Part shown: positions 16,363 through 24,472 of the stretch, piece after piece | Position numbering within the stretch: the first letter of the stretch is position 1 | How the letters are laid out: the number at the start of each line of letters is the position of its first letter | Assembly: GCA_011391255.1 (NCBI GenBank) | Contig: JAABQV010000007.1 | Span: forward strand, 62,001-126,000 | Length of the DNA: 64,000 nt | Direction of reading: 5' to 3' | From: Dechloromonas sp. | Lineage (GTDB): Bacteria; Pseudomonadota; Gammaproteobacteria; Burkholderiales; Rhodocyclaceae | Notes under the pieces: model-generated | What the model saw: only the letters and a program-made list of their open reading frames with translations | Told to the model about the DNA's origin: nothing | The model's database searches: none | Made by a program: the position numbers and the translations under genes

Positions 16363-17421
16363 ATGCCTAATCATGCCCGCAGCGCCATCGTCCTTGCCCG
16401 CTACCTGGCTCTCGCCTGGCTCGGGCTGGTTATTTACGGCAGCCTGCACCCTTTTGCTGGCTGGCGCGATACCGGTATTTCCCCGCTGGTCTTTCTCGAG
16501 GGTGGCTGGCCGCGTTACTGGACGGCCTTTGATCTGGCCGCGAATGTTGCGGTCTACCTGCCTTTAGGCTTCTTTTTTACGCTGGCCCTTTTTTCTCTGC
16601 CTTGGCGTTACACGGGGTTAATACTGGCAGTGATTCTGGCCGGAGCGACCAGCTTTTCGCTTGAGATTTTGCAGAACTGGCTACCCTCGCGGGTACCTTC
16701 CCACCTGGATCTGGCCTGCAATGCCCTGGGTGGGCTGCTTGGCGGGATGCTCGCACAGTACCTTGGCCCGCGAGTACTCACGCGAATCACTCTGCTGCAG
16801 CAAGCGCTGATTGCGCCCGTCACCCATGCCGAGCTAGGGCTGACGCTGCTTGGTCTTTGGTTACTAGTGCCGCTTTCTCCTGAAACCCTGCTATTTGGTG
16901 CCGGTGATTTGCGGCAGGTGCTTGGTTTAGCGGGTGCCGTACCATTTGCCGCCGATAGTTTTGTGAAAATTGAGACCGGCATTACGGCGCTGAATACCAT
17001 TGCCGTCGGGTTAACGGTTCGCTGGCTGGTTCGGCGTACCAGCTTGTCTTATGTCATCGTCCCCTTGTTTATTTTGCTCGGCCTGCTCGTGCGCACGTTG
17101 GCGACGAGCGTATTGATTGGCCCGGAGGATGCCTTCAGTTGGCTGACGCCGGGCGCCCAGAACGGTCTTGCCTTTGGTGTGCTGGCGCTCTTGATCATTC
17201 TGCCGTTACCGGCCACTCTTCGTCTAATGCTTGCTGCCCTGTCATTGATGGCGGCCACCGTTCTGGTCAATCTGGCGCCGCCCAACCCCTATTCGCTGGC
17301 GGCGCTGGCAGCCTGGCGGCAAGGGCACTTCCTGAATTTCAACGGCCTGACCCGATTGGTGGCAACGCTATGGCCCTTCCTGACCCTCCCGTTTCTCTTC
17401 CTGACCGTACGACGAAACTGA
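16363..17421 (+). CDS. VanZ-like integral membrane protein
   Basis: A 352-residue protein with about ten hydrophobic segments. The VanZ signature is in the first 140 residues: YGSLHPFAGW, FDLAANVAVYLPLGFF, FSLEILQNWLPSRVPSHLDL and NALGGLLG. In VanZ the family is linked to glycopeptide tolerance, but most chromosomal members have no known role. The 3' end overlaps the P-type ATPase gene by 52 nt in a different frame, so the two are likely cotranscribed and translationally linked. Confidence 0.8.
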   Translation: MPNHARSAIVLARYLALAWLGLVIYGSLHPFAGWRDTGISPLVFLEGGWPRYWTAFDLAANVAVYLPLGFFFTLALFSLPWRYTGLILAVILAGATSFSLEILQNWLPSRVPSHLDLACNALGGLLGGMLAQYLGPRVLTRITLLQQALIAPVTHAELGLTLLGLWLLVPLSPETLLFGAGDLRQVLGLAGAVPFAADSFVKIETGITALNTIAVGLTVRWLVRRTSLSYVIVPLFILLGLLVRTLATSVLIGPEDAFSWLTPGAQNGLAFGVLALLIILPLPATLRLMLAALSLMAATVLVNLAPPNPYSLAALAAWRQGHFLNFNGLTRLVATLWPFLTLPFLFLTVRRN

Positions 17422-20090
17422 ACTGGCACGCGCTGGAAAGCGCACAAGTGGCGCAGCAGCTGAGTGTTGATGCTGCGCTTGGCCTCAGTGACGCCGAAGT
17501 GCTCGCCCGCCGCGCGCAATACGGTGCCAACCAGATGACGGAGTTCGCGGCAACCCCGGCCTGGAAGCGCTTTCTGCAACAACTGATGCAACCGCTGGTA
17601 ATCGTCCTGATTGCTGCCGGTGCCATAACTGCCGGACTCGGAGAATGGACGGACGCCAGCGTTATTCTCGCCGTTGTGCTGGTCAATGCGAGTATCGGTT
17701 ACTGGCAGGAAGCCAAGGCGGAAGGTGCGCTGGCAGCGCTGGCACGAACCATTTCGACCGCCGTGACGGTGCGCCGCGACGGCCACCGGCAAAAAATCGA
17801 TGCCGCCCAGCTGGTCGCCGGCGATATTGTCATTCTTACTGCCGGCGACCGCTTGCCGGCCGACTTGCGCCTGATCGAGCAAAGCGAGATGCGCACCGAT
17901 GATTCGATGTTGACTGGCGAATCCTTGCCGGTCAGCAAACTGCTTGCGGCGCTGCCGGCCGACACCATGCTCGCCGAGCGCAGCAACATGGCTTTTGCCG
18001 GAACCGCAGTGGTCGCCGGCCAGGGCATCGGCATCGTCGTGGCGACCGGCGATGCCAGCGAAACCGGGCGCATCGCCGGGCTGATCGCCGCCGCTCCAAC
18101 ATTGGCGACGCCCTTGACGCGCAAGATGGCGCGATTTTCGAGCTGGCTGCTGTGGGCCATCGGCGGGCTGGCGCTGCTGACCTTTGGCATCGGGCTGGCG
18201 CGTGGCGAAACGGCTTTTGCGATGTTCATGGCGGCGGTCGCCCTCGCTGTCGGGGCAATCCCCGAAGGTCTGCCGGCAGCAGTAACGGTGACGCTGGCGA
18301 TTGGGGTTGCGCGAATGGCCGAGCGGCGCGCCATCATCCGCCGTCTGGCAGCGGTTGAAACCCTCGGCAGCACGACGATCATTTGTTCCGACAAAACCGG
18401 CACCCTGACTGAAAACGCGATGACGGTGCGCGCGCTGTGGTGTGCCGGTCAAAGCTTTACGGTCGGCGGCCACGGTTACAACCCGGAAGGTGCGATTACC
18501 CACGAAGACCTGCCGGCCAGTGTTGAGGGCGGGCTTCGTGAATGCCTGATTGCCGGAGCGCTGTGTAACGACGCCAGCCTGGCGCACGAAGGCAGGCACT
18601 GGAAGATCACCGGCGACCCGACCGAGGCGGCGCTGCTGGTTGCCGCACGCAAGGGTGGGCTGGATGAACACACCTTGCGCCTGCTCCAGCCGCGCGTTGG
18701 CGAACTGCCTTTTGACTCGCGCCACCAATTCATGGCCAGCGCCCACCGCAGCGATGGCGAGCAGATTGTTTATCTCAAAGGGGCGCTCGAACGGCTGTTG
18801 CCGCATTGCGTCGAGCAGTTACAGAGCAATGGCCAGCCCGGCCCGCTTGATGCAAAGGCGGTCGAAGCGATGGCGCATGTCTATGCCGCGCAAGGCCAGC
18901 GCGTGCTGCTCATCGCCCGGCAAATTTTTGCCCCGAATACGCCGTTGACCGCAACAAGCCTGAAAAATCTGACCCTGATCGGCCTCGTCGGGATGATCGA
19001 TCCGCCGCGCAAGGCGGCGATCAGCGCCGTTCGCAACTGTCACTCGGCCGGTATCCGGGTCAAGATGATTACCGGCGATCATGCCGTGACGGCGCTCGCC
19101 ATCGCCAAACAAATCGGCATTGCCGGCCAAAAGGTGATGACCGGGCGCGAACTGGCGGCACTTGACGATGACGCCCTGTCAGAGGCGGCGCATGAAATCG
19201 ATGTTTTCGCTCGCGTCGAGCCCGAGCAGAAGCTACGTCTGGTGCGCGCCTTGCAAGGGCGCGGCGAAGTGGTTGCGATGACCGGCGATGGGGTCAATGA
19301 CGCACCGGCCTTGAAGCAGGCCGACATCGGTATCGCGATGGGTCTCGGCGGCAGTGAGGTGGCCAAGGAGGCGGCAGCGATGGTGCTCACCGACGACAAT
19401 TTTGCCACCATCGAGGCGGCGGTTGAGGAAGGGCGCGGGGTCTGGGACAATCTGATCAAGTTCATCACATGGACATTGCCGACCAATTTTGGCGAGGGTC
19501 TGGTCATCGTCGCGGCCATTGTCTTTGGTGTGACGCTGCCAATTACGCCGTTGCAAATTCTCTGGATCAACATGACGACCGCCGTACTGCTCGGCCTCAC
19601 CCTGGCCTTTGAGCCAATTGAGCGCGGCATCATGCAGCGGCCGCCGCGCCGGATGGATATGCCGGTGCTCAATCGCGAGATGATCCGCCGCATTACTCTG
19701 GTTTCGCTGCTGCTGCTCGCTGGTTCCTTCGGCCTCTTCCTGCGCGCACTCGATCAAGGACTGAGTCTGCCTGTGGCGCGGACCGTTGCGGTCAACGTCT
19801 TTGTCATGGTCGAAATTTTCTACCTGTTCAATTGCCGCTCGCTGACCCGTGGCTTCTGGCACCAGGGGGTCTTTTCCAACATCTGGTTCTGGGCCGGCAT
19901 TGCTGCCATGCTGGGCTTGCAGGGGCTCTTGACCTACTGGCCGCCGCTTAACGCCCTGTTCCAGACGGCCCCAATCGGCTGGCAGCAATGGTTCGAAATC
20001 GTTGTTTTTGCCGCGTTCTGTTCGGGCATCATCGCGCTGGAAAAGCGGTGGACGGCGTTCCACGTGAAACCGGTGAGAAAATCTACTTGA
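17370..20090 (+). CDS. P2-type cation-transporting ATPase (probable Ca2+ exporter)
   Basis: A 906-residue P-type ATPase. Visible landmarks are the actuator TGES, PEGLPAAVTVTLAIGVARMAE in M4, the phosphorylation loop DKTGTLTENAMT, the nucleotide-binding KGALERLLPHC, and the hinge MTGDGVNDAPALKQADIGIAMG. The IPEGLP form in M4 is that of SERCA/PMR-type Ca2+ pumps rather than heavy-metal pumps, and no N-terminal CxxC metal domain is present. The start is the ATG at 17370. Upstream extensions in this frame are translated VanZ sequence. The ion is inferred from family motifs and could also be Mn2+ or Na+. Confidence 0.87.
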   Translation: MALPDPPVSLPDRTTKLNWHALESAQVAQQLSVDAALGLSDAEVLARRAQYGANQMTEFAATPAWKRFLQQLMQPLVIVLIAAGAITAGLGEWTDASVILAVVLVNASIGYWQEAKAEGALAALARTISTAVTVRRDGHRQKIDAAQLVAGDIVILTAGDRLPADLRLIEQSEMRTDDSMLTGESLPVSKLLAALPADTMLAERSNMAFAGTAVVAGQGIGIVVATGDASETGRIAGLIAAAPTLATPLTRKMARFSSWLLWAIGGLALLTFGIGLARGETAFAMFMAAVALAVGAIPEGLPAAVTVTLAIGVARMAERRAIIRRLAAVETLGSTTIICSDKTGTLTENAMTVRALWCAGQSFTVGGHGYNPEGAITHEDLPASVEGGLRECLIAGALCNDASLAHEGRHWKITGDPTEAALLVAARKGGLDEHTLRLLQPRVGELPFDSRHQFMASAHRSDGEQIVYLKGALERLLPHCVEQLQSNGQPGPLDAKAVEAMAHVYAAQGQRVLLIARQIFAPNTPLTATSLKNLTLIGLVGMIDPPRKAAISAVRNCHSAGIRVKMITGDHAVTALAIAKQIGIAGQKVMTGRELAALDDDALSEAAHEIDVFARVEPEQKLRLVRALQGRGEVVAMTGDGVNDAPALKQADIGIAMGLGGSEVAKEAAAMVLTDDNFATIEAAVEEGRGVWDNLIKFITWTLPTNFGEGLVIVAAIVFGVTLPITPLQILWINMTTAVLLGLTLAFEPIERGIMQRPPRRMDMPVLNREMIRRITLVSLLLLAGSFGLFLRALDQGLSLPVARTVAVNVFVMVEIFYLFNCRSLTRGFWHQGVFSNIWFWAGIAAMLGLQGLLTYWPPLNALFQTAPIGWQQWFEIVVFAAFCSGIIALEKRWTAFHVKPVRKST

Positions 20091-20176
20091 AACAAAAGCC
20101 AGGGCGAAAAAGGGATGACTCCAATCGCTCTGGCGAAACTCGGGAACTATAATTCCCCCTCCCAAAGGAGAGTCGG

Positions 20177-20485
20177 ATGAGCCATTTCAAACATCATGTT
20201 TTTTTCTGCTGCAATCAGCGTGAGCCCGGTGAAGGCTGCTGCAATGCACTCGGCGCCAGCGAGGTGCAGACCTACGCCAAGGATCGCATCGCCCAGCTTA
20301 AATTGAAGGGGCCGGGCAAGGTTCGGATCAACAAGGCGGGCTGTCTCGACCGCTGCGATCAGGGTCCAGTGCTGGTGATTTATCCCGAGGCGGTCTGGTA
20401 CAGCTACGTTGATAAGGAAGATGTCGAAGAAATCATTCAGGAACATCTGGTCCATGGTCGTATCGTCGAGCGCCTGAAAATATGA
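20177..20485 (+). CDS. Thioredoxin-like [2Fe-2S] ferredoxin
   Basis: The 102-residue protein has the pattern of thioredoxin-fold 2Fe-2S ferredoxins: FFCCNQREPGEGCC near the N-terminus and AGCLDRCDQGPVLVIYPE at about residues 55-72. These supply the four cluster Cys. It follows the ATPase by 86 bp and has a strong Shine-Dalgarno (aaggag). Its stop overlaps the start of the hydrolase gene (ATGA), so the two form an operon. Family members shuttle electrons, but the partner is not evident here. Confidence 0.85.
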   Translation: MSHFKHHVFFCCNQREPGEGCCNALGASEVQTYAKDRIAQLKLKGPGKVRINKAGCLDRCDQGPVLVIYPEAVWYSYVDKEDVEEIIQEHLVHGRIVERLKI

Positions 20486-21120
20486 GAGCGCCCGAAGAAA
20501 AAATTCTCATTGACGGCCCGGCCGGCAAGATCGACATCATTATGGAGCGCCCCGATGCCCCGCGCGGCATTGCGCTGATTGCCCACCCGCACCCGATTGG
20601 CGGCGGTGCCAATACCAACAAGGTTGCCTACACGCTGGCGCGCACTTTTGTCAGTCTGGGCTACGCGTCCTTCCGCCCGAATTTTCGCGGGGTCGGCGGC
20701 ACAGAAGGTGTCCATGACGATGGTTTTGGCGAGACCGACGACCTGCTGGCAGTCATTGCCGAAGCCAAGCGGCGTTGTGGTGACCTGCCGCTGGCGCTCG
20801 CCGGCTTCTCCTTCGGCGCCTACTGTCAGACGCGAGTGGCCAGACAATTGGTCGAAGATGGCCATCCGGCCCAGCGCATCGTGCTGGTTGGTACAGCTGC
20901 CGGCTTTGTCGAAGGCACGCGTCAGTACGACACCGAGGCGGTGCCGCACGACACCATCGTCATTCACGGTTCGGGCGACGAAACGGTGCCGCTGAAGAAT
21001 GTGCTCGACTGGGCACTGCCACTCGATTTGCCTGTGGTTGTCGTGCCCGGCGCTGATCACTTCTTTCACCGTCGCCTGCACCAGATCCGCGACATTATCG
21101 TCCGCGCATGGCGGCACTGA
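20482..21120 (+). CDS. Alpha/beta-hydrolase of the small prokaryotic KANL3/Tex30-like group
   Basis: The 212-residue cytosolic hydrolase has [15 protein letters not shown], the oxyanion region FRGVGGTEG, the nucleophile elbow GFSFGAY (Ser near residue 109), then HGSGDETVP (Asp) and [10 protein letters not shown] (His), so the catalytic triad is complete. The substrate is unknown. The gene overlaps the ferredoxin gene by 4 nt upstream and the ABC ATPase gene by 13 nt downstream, giving a tight three-gene unit. Confidence 0.82.
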   Translation: MRAPEEKILIDGPAGKIDIIMERPDAPRGIALIAHPHPIGGGANTNKVAYTLARTFVSLGYASFRPNFRGVGGTEGVHDDGFGETDDLLAVIAEAKRRCGDLPLALAGFSFGAYCQTRVARQLVEDGHPAQRIVLVGTAAGFVEGTRQYDTEAVPHDTIVIHGSGDETVPLKNVLDWALPLDLPVVVVPGADHFFHRRLHQIRDIIVRAWRH

Positions 21121-22025
21121 GCGTAAGCAAGCTGTGCAAGACCTACGCCGGCAATCAGGTAGTTGCCGACCTGTCTTTCGCCGTCGAGCCCGGTACTTGT
21201 TTCGGGCTGCTCGGCCCGAATGGCGCCGGTAAAACAACGACTCTGCGCCTTTGTCTTGGCCTGACGGCGCCCGATAGCGGCGAAATCACTCTGAATGGGC
21301 TGGCGATCCCGGCAGATGCCCAAAAAGCGCGCGAGCGGGTCGGTGTTGTGCCGCAGTTCGACAATCTCGACCCCGATTTCACGGCCAGCGAAAACTTGCT
21401 CGTTTTCGGCCGCTATTTCGGCATGAGCGATGCCGAGGTCAAGCAGCGCATCCCGCAACTACTCGAATTCGCCAGCCTCGGTGGCAAGGCCGATGCGCGG
21501 ATTGCGACGCTTTCCGGCGGTATGAAGCGGCGCCTCACCGTCGCGCGGGCTTTGGTCAATGACCCGGATATCGTCTTTCTCGACGAGCCGACCACCGGCC
21601 TCGACCCGCAAGCGCGCCACCTGATCTGGGAGCGCCTCAAGCAACTCAAGTCAGCCGGCAAGACACTGATCCTGACGACGCATTTCATGGACGAAGCCGA
21701 GCGCCTTTGTGACCGGTTGATCGTCATCGACCACGGCAAAAAAATTACCGAAGGCAGCCCGCGCGAGCTGATCGCTGAGCATATCGAACCGCAGGTGGTT
21801 GAGGTTTTTGACGAAGCCAGCCGCAATCTGCCAGCCTTTGTCGAAGCGCATCGCCAGCTTGCCGAGCGGGTTGAGCTGAGCGGCGAAACAGCCTTTTTCT
21901 ATTGTCGCGATCCGCATCCTTTGCTGGCCGCGCTGGCGACTGCAGAAGGCCTGCGCTACGTGCATCGCGCCTCCAATCTTGAGGATGTTTTCATCAAATT
22001 GACCGGGCGCGAGCTGCGTGATTAG
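21108..22025 (+). CDS. ABC transporter ATP-binding protein, NodI-like, without adjacent permease
   Basis: The 305-residue ATPase has Walker [11 protein letters not shown], the signature LSGGMKRRL, Walker [14 protein letters not shown] and the H-loop [12 protein letters not shown]. The C-terminal extension ending in [14 protein letters not shown] is typical of DrrA/NodI-type exporters. Such ATPases are normally followed by an ABC-2 permease (NodJ). Here a terminator-like hairpin and a CZB gene follow, and no ABC-2 permease is visible anywhere in the window. It either pairs with a distant permease or is an orphan. Confidence 0.88.
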   Translation: MAALSVSKLCKTYAGNQVVADLSFAVEPGTCFGLLGPNGAGKTTTLRLCLGLTAPDSGEITLNGLAIPADAQKARERVGVVPQFDNLDPDFTASENLLVFGRYFGMSDAEVKQRIPQLLEFASLGGKADARIATLSGGMKRRLTVARALVNDPDIVFLDEPTTGLDPQARHLIWERLKQLKSAGKTLILTTHFMDEAERLCDRLIVIDHGKKITEGSPRELIAEHIEPQVVEVFDEASRNLPAFVEAHRQLAERVELSGETAFFYCRDPHPLLAALATAEGLRYVHRASNLEDVFIKLTGRELRD

Positions 22026-22041
22026 GTTTGTTACGGTCAAC

Positions 22042-22069
22042 CGCCAAAATGGCGCTAATTTTGCTTTTT
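22042..22069 (+). terminator. Weak intrinsic terminator after the ABC ATPase gene
   Basis: Stem CGCCA/TGGCG with a 3-nt loop (22042-22054), followed by the T-rich run ctaattttgcttttt. The stem is short, so efficiency is doubtful. It is overlapped on its left by one of the CGGTCAAC octamers. Confidence 0.4.
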
Positions 22070-22113
22070 GCCTGCTTGCTGTTGTGTATTATCTGGTGAA
22101 ATATTAGCGAGTA

Positions 22114-22473
22114 ATGATCAGCATGGATGCAATTGATAGCGCCGTCATGGCGCACCGGAGTTGGGTGGCCAGGTTCAAGACGGCTTTCCAGGGCAATAAT
22201 AGGGAAGTCTTCGATTTAGACCGGGCAAAAGACGATAAAGCCTGTGAATTAGGCCATTGGTTGTCGGCTGAAGAATCGAAAGCACTGCTAGGCGACGAAA
22301 ACTGGCAGATCATAATGCTGATCCACGCAAATTTTCATGAGAACGCCGGCGAAATTGCCGCCTTGCTCAATCAGGGTAAAACCTTTCAGGATACCCAGGC
22401 CTTGATTACCCGCTTTGATGATTTGTCAAAGCAACTGGTTAAGTTGCTGATGCAGGGCAAAAAAAGACCCTAA
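22114..22473 (+). CDS. Stand-alone CZB (chemoreceptor zinc-binding) domain protein
   Basis: The 119-residue protein carries the four CZB zinc ligands in order: His14 (AHRSW), Cys44 (ACELGHWL), and His71 and His75 (IHANFHENA). CZB domains bind zinc and respond to redox or hypochlorous acid stress, usually at the end of chemoreceptors or diguanylate cyclases. Here the domain is the whole protein, so it must act on a partner in trans. The window has several c-di-GMP proteins but none is adjacent. The stop overlaps by 4 nt the end of the convergent radical SAM gene. Confidence 0.82.
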   Translation: MISMDAIDSAVMAHRSWVARFKTAFQGNNREVFDLDRAKDDKACELGHWLSAEESKALLGDENWQIIMLIHANFHENAGEIAALLNQGKTFQDTQALITRFDDLSKQLVKLLMQGKKRP

Positions 22474-24038
22474 GCCCCTTTCTCATGCATTTGCTGGCGG
22501 TTGGCCAGGCTGCGCGTTGCGCGCGGCAGTGGTTTCTCGCGATCTTTCAGCAGCCCTTGCAGGCAAGCCGGATTGGCTCGCGCACCGCTCGCCTGATAAT
22601 CGGTGAGCAGGGTTAGCCGGGTGCTTTCGCTATCGATGCCGATGATTTCAGTGAGGTAGTCGAACAGATGATCGAGCAGCGTTTCCGGTTTGAGCGTGCT
22701 GGTTAGCCGGGTGGTTGTCCAGAGCCATTCGGAGAACGTCGAAAAGGCTTGAAAGGGCGAGGGCGCGGATAGCAGCAGCTTGAGGCTTTCCTTGAAGCGT
22801 CCGGAGTTGGCCAGCAAATCCCAATAGCGGGCGAGGCGGATGAAGTTTTCAACGTTGGGCGCGTCGAGCAAGCTGGTTTGCTGCACGGTATAAGGCGGCT
22901 GCGGATCGTAGATCATCGCGAATTTCTCGCTGTGGCGGGCGATGGGTGTGCCACGCAGGCGCTTCAAAATGCCGAGCTGGATTTCGTGTGGCTCCAGTGC
23001 GTAAAGGCGGTCAAAGCCGGCGGCAAAACTCGCCAGGCTTTCACCGGGCAGGCCGAAAATCAGGTCGGTGTGCAGATGGGCATGACTGTGCTTGACCAGC
23101 CACTCGAGATTGGCGCAGCTCTTGTCGTTGTCCTGACGGCGCGAAATCAGTTGCTGCACGTCGGGGTTGAAGGTCTGGATGCCGACCTCGAATTGCAGGA
23201 CACCGGGCGGAAAGCGGGCGATCATCTCCTTCAGGCGCTCCGGCAGGTGGTCGGGAATCACCTCAAAATGCAGGAATAAATCGGGCGTCAGGCGCGCCAG
23301 AAAAAACGCCAGGATGGCGAGCGAACGATCAATCTTGAGATTGAAAGTGCGATCAACAAACTTGAAATTGCGCGCCCCGCGCTGATAGAGATTTTCGAGC
23401 GCAGCGATGAAACGCTCGTCGTCAAAAGGCAGGGCAGTCTTGTCGAGGGCGCTGAGGCAGAACTGGCATTTGAACGGACAACCGCGTGAGGCCTCGACAT
23501 AGAGCAGGCGGTGCGCCAGATCATCGGCGCTGAACTGGGCGTAAGGCAGCTCGATTTCTTCGAGCGCCGGTTGCTCGCCGGCAATCACCTTGTTTAGCGG
23601 TGGTGGTCCGAAGCAAAGCGCGCGGCAAAGCTTGGGGAAACTGACATCGCCCCAGCCGGTAATCAAAAAATCAGCGAGCCTGACGATTTCCTGATCACCC
23701 CATTCATGACTGACTTCCGGCCCGCCAATGACGATTTTCAGGCCGGGGCGCGCTTGCCTGAGCTGGCGGATCACTTCCGTGCTCGCTGCGACATTCCAGA
23801 TATAAATGCCGAAGCCGACGATTTGCGGTGTTTCGCCATCGGTTTCGCCCAAAGTTTCGAGCAGCGCCGCGACGATTTCAGCGGCTGGCCGGGCGATGGT
23901 GAATTCGCGCAAAGCTGTGCGCGCCCGCAGTTCATCGCCGCCATGCCGGGTCATGTTGGCGAGCAGATAGCGTAAACCCAGTGAGGCGTGGATGTACTTG
24001 GCGTTGAGTGTGGTCAGGATGATGCTTGGTGGTGACAT
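22470..24038 (-). CDS. B12-binding-domain radical SAM protein (DUF4080 type)
   Basis: The 522-residue protein has an N-terminal cobalamin-binding Rossmann domain (TTLNAKYIHASLGLRYL to IVIGGPEVSHEW, residues 8-135). The radical SAM core has the cluster motif RGCPFKCQFCL near residue 190. The C-terminal region matches the DUF4080 group. Such enzymes use a [4Fe-4S] cluster and SAM for methylation or rearrangement reactions of unknown substrates. It is monocistronic and convergent with the CZB gene. Confidence 0.85.
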   Translation of the reverse strand: MSPPSIILTTLNAKYIHASLGLRYLLANMTRHGGDELRARTALREFTIARPAAEIVAALLETLGETDGETPQIVGFGIYIWNVAASTEVIRQLRQARPGLKIVIGGPEVSHEWGDQEIVRLADFLITGWGDVSFPKLCRALCFGPPPLNKVIAGEQPALEEIELPYAQFSADDLAHRLLYVEASRGCPFKCQFCLSALDKTALPFDDERFIAALENLYQRGARNFKFVDRTFNLKIDRSLAILAFFLARLTPDLFLHFEVIPDHLPERLKEMIARFPPGVLQFEVGIQTFNPDVQQLISRRQDNDKSCANLEWLVKHSHAHLHTDLIFGLPGESLASFAAGFDRLYALEPHEIQLGILKRLRGTPIARHSEKFAMIYDPQPPYTVQQTSLLDAPNVENFIRLARYWDLLANSGRFKESLKLLLSAPSPFQAFSTFSEWLWTTTRLTSTLKPETLLDHLFDYLTEIIGIDSESTRLTLLTDYQASGARANPACLQGLLKDREKPLPRATRSLANRQQMHEKGA

Positions 24039-24088
24039 GGGTGTATTTTGACCGGAGATCGTGTGGCCGGCGTTGTCCGGTCAAAAAT

Positions 24089-24472
24089 CTAGTCGGCTGT
24101 TGGCGGGCAGGGGATTAATTCGACCACCGTATCGCTGTCGACCGCAGGCAACCAGCCCGGTAGCGGGCGGCAGTCGGCGGCGACGCAGATGATGTAGGGC
24201 GCGACATGCGGTGTATGGCGCAGTTCCAGTTTGGGCAGGGCGCCGATGGCCGGCTTGTAGTGCCAGGCACCATCGCGCAGGACGGCATCAGGCGGCGGCT
24301 CCATGCCGGCGCCGGTTCCCTGAATGCGCGCCGCTTCGAGCAGCAACATGTTGCCTTGGCGGCGATAGTCTTCTTCCCACAGGGTTTTCTGGACCGAATG
24401 CGTCCAGCGCAGCGTAATGGCTTCGCCGAGCGGTGCGATCAGCAGGCCGACGACCAGGCAAATGGCACTCAC
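24089..24472 (-). CDS. DUF1850 protein, TRAP transporter companion
   Basis: The 127-residue exported or anchored protein starts with a GTG that overlaps the TRAP permease stop (GTGA). A hydrophobic N-terminus (ICLVVGLLIAPLGEA) acts as signal or anchor. It is followed by the DUF1850 landmarks ITLRWTHSVQKTLWEEDY and IQGTGAGMEPPPDA. DUF1850 genes commonly follow TAXI-TRAP permease genes. The function is unknown, but the conserved association suggests a periplasmic accessory role in the transporter. Confidence 0.8.
   Translation of the reverse strand: MSAICLVVGLLIAPLGEAITLRWTHSVQKTLWEEDYRRQGNMLLLEAARIQGTGAGMEPPPDAVLRDGAWHYKPAIGALPKLELRHTPHVAPYIICVAADCRPLPGWLPAVDSDTVVELIPCPPTAD

Noticed and set aside
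17139-17369. N-terminal extension of the P-type ATPase
   Set aside because: It is a shadow of the VanZ-like gene in another frame; the family start fits the ATG at 17370.
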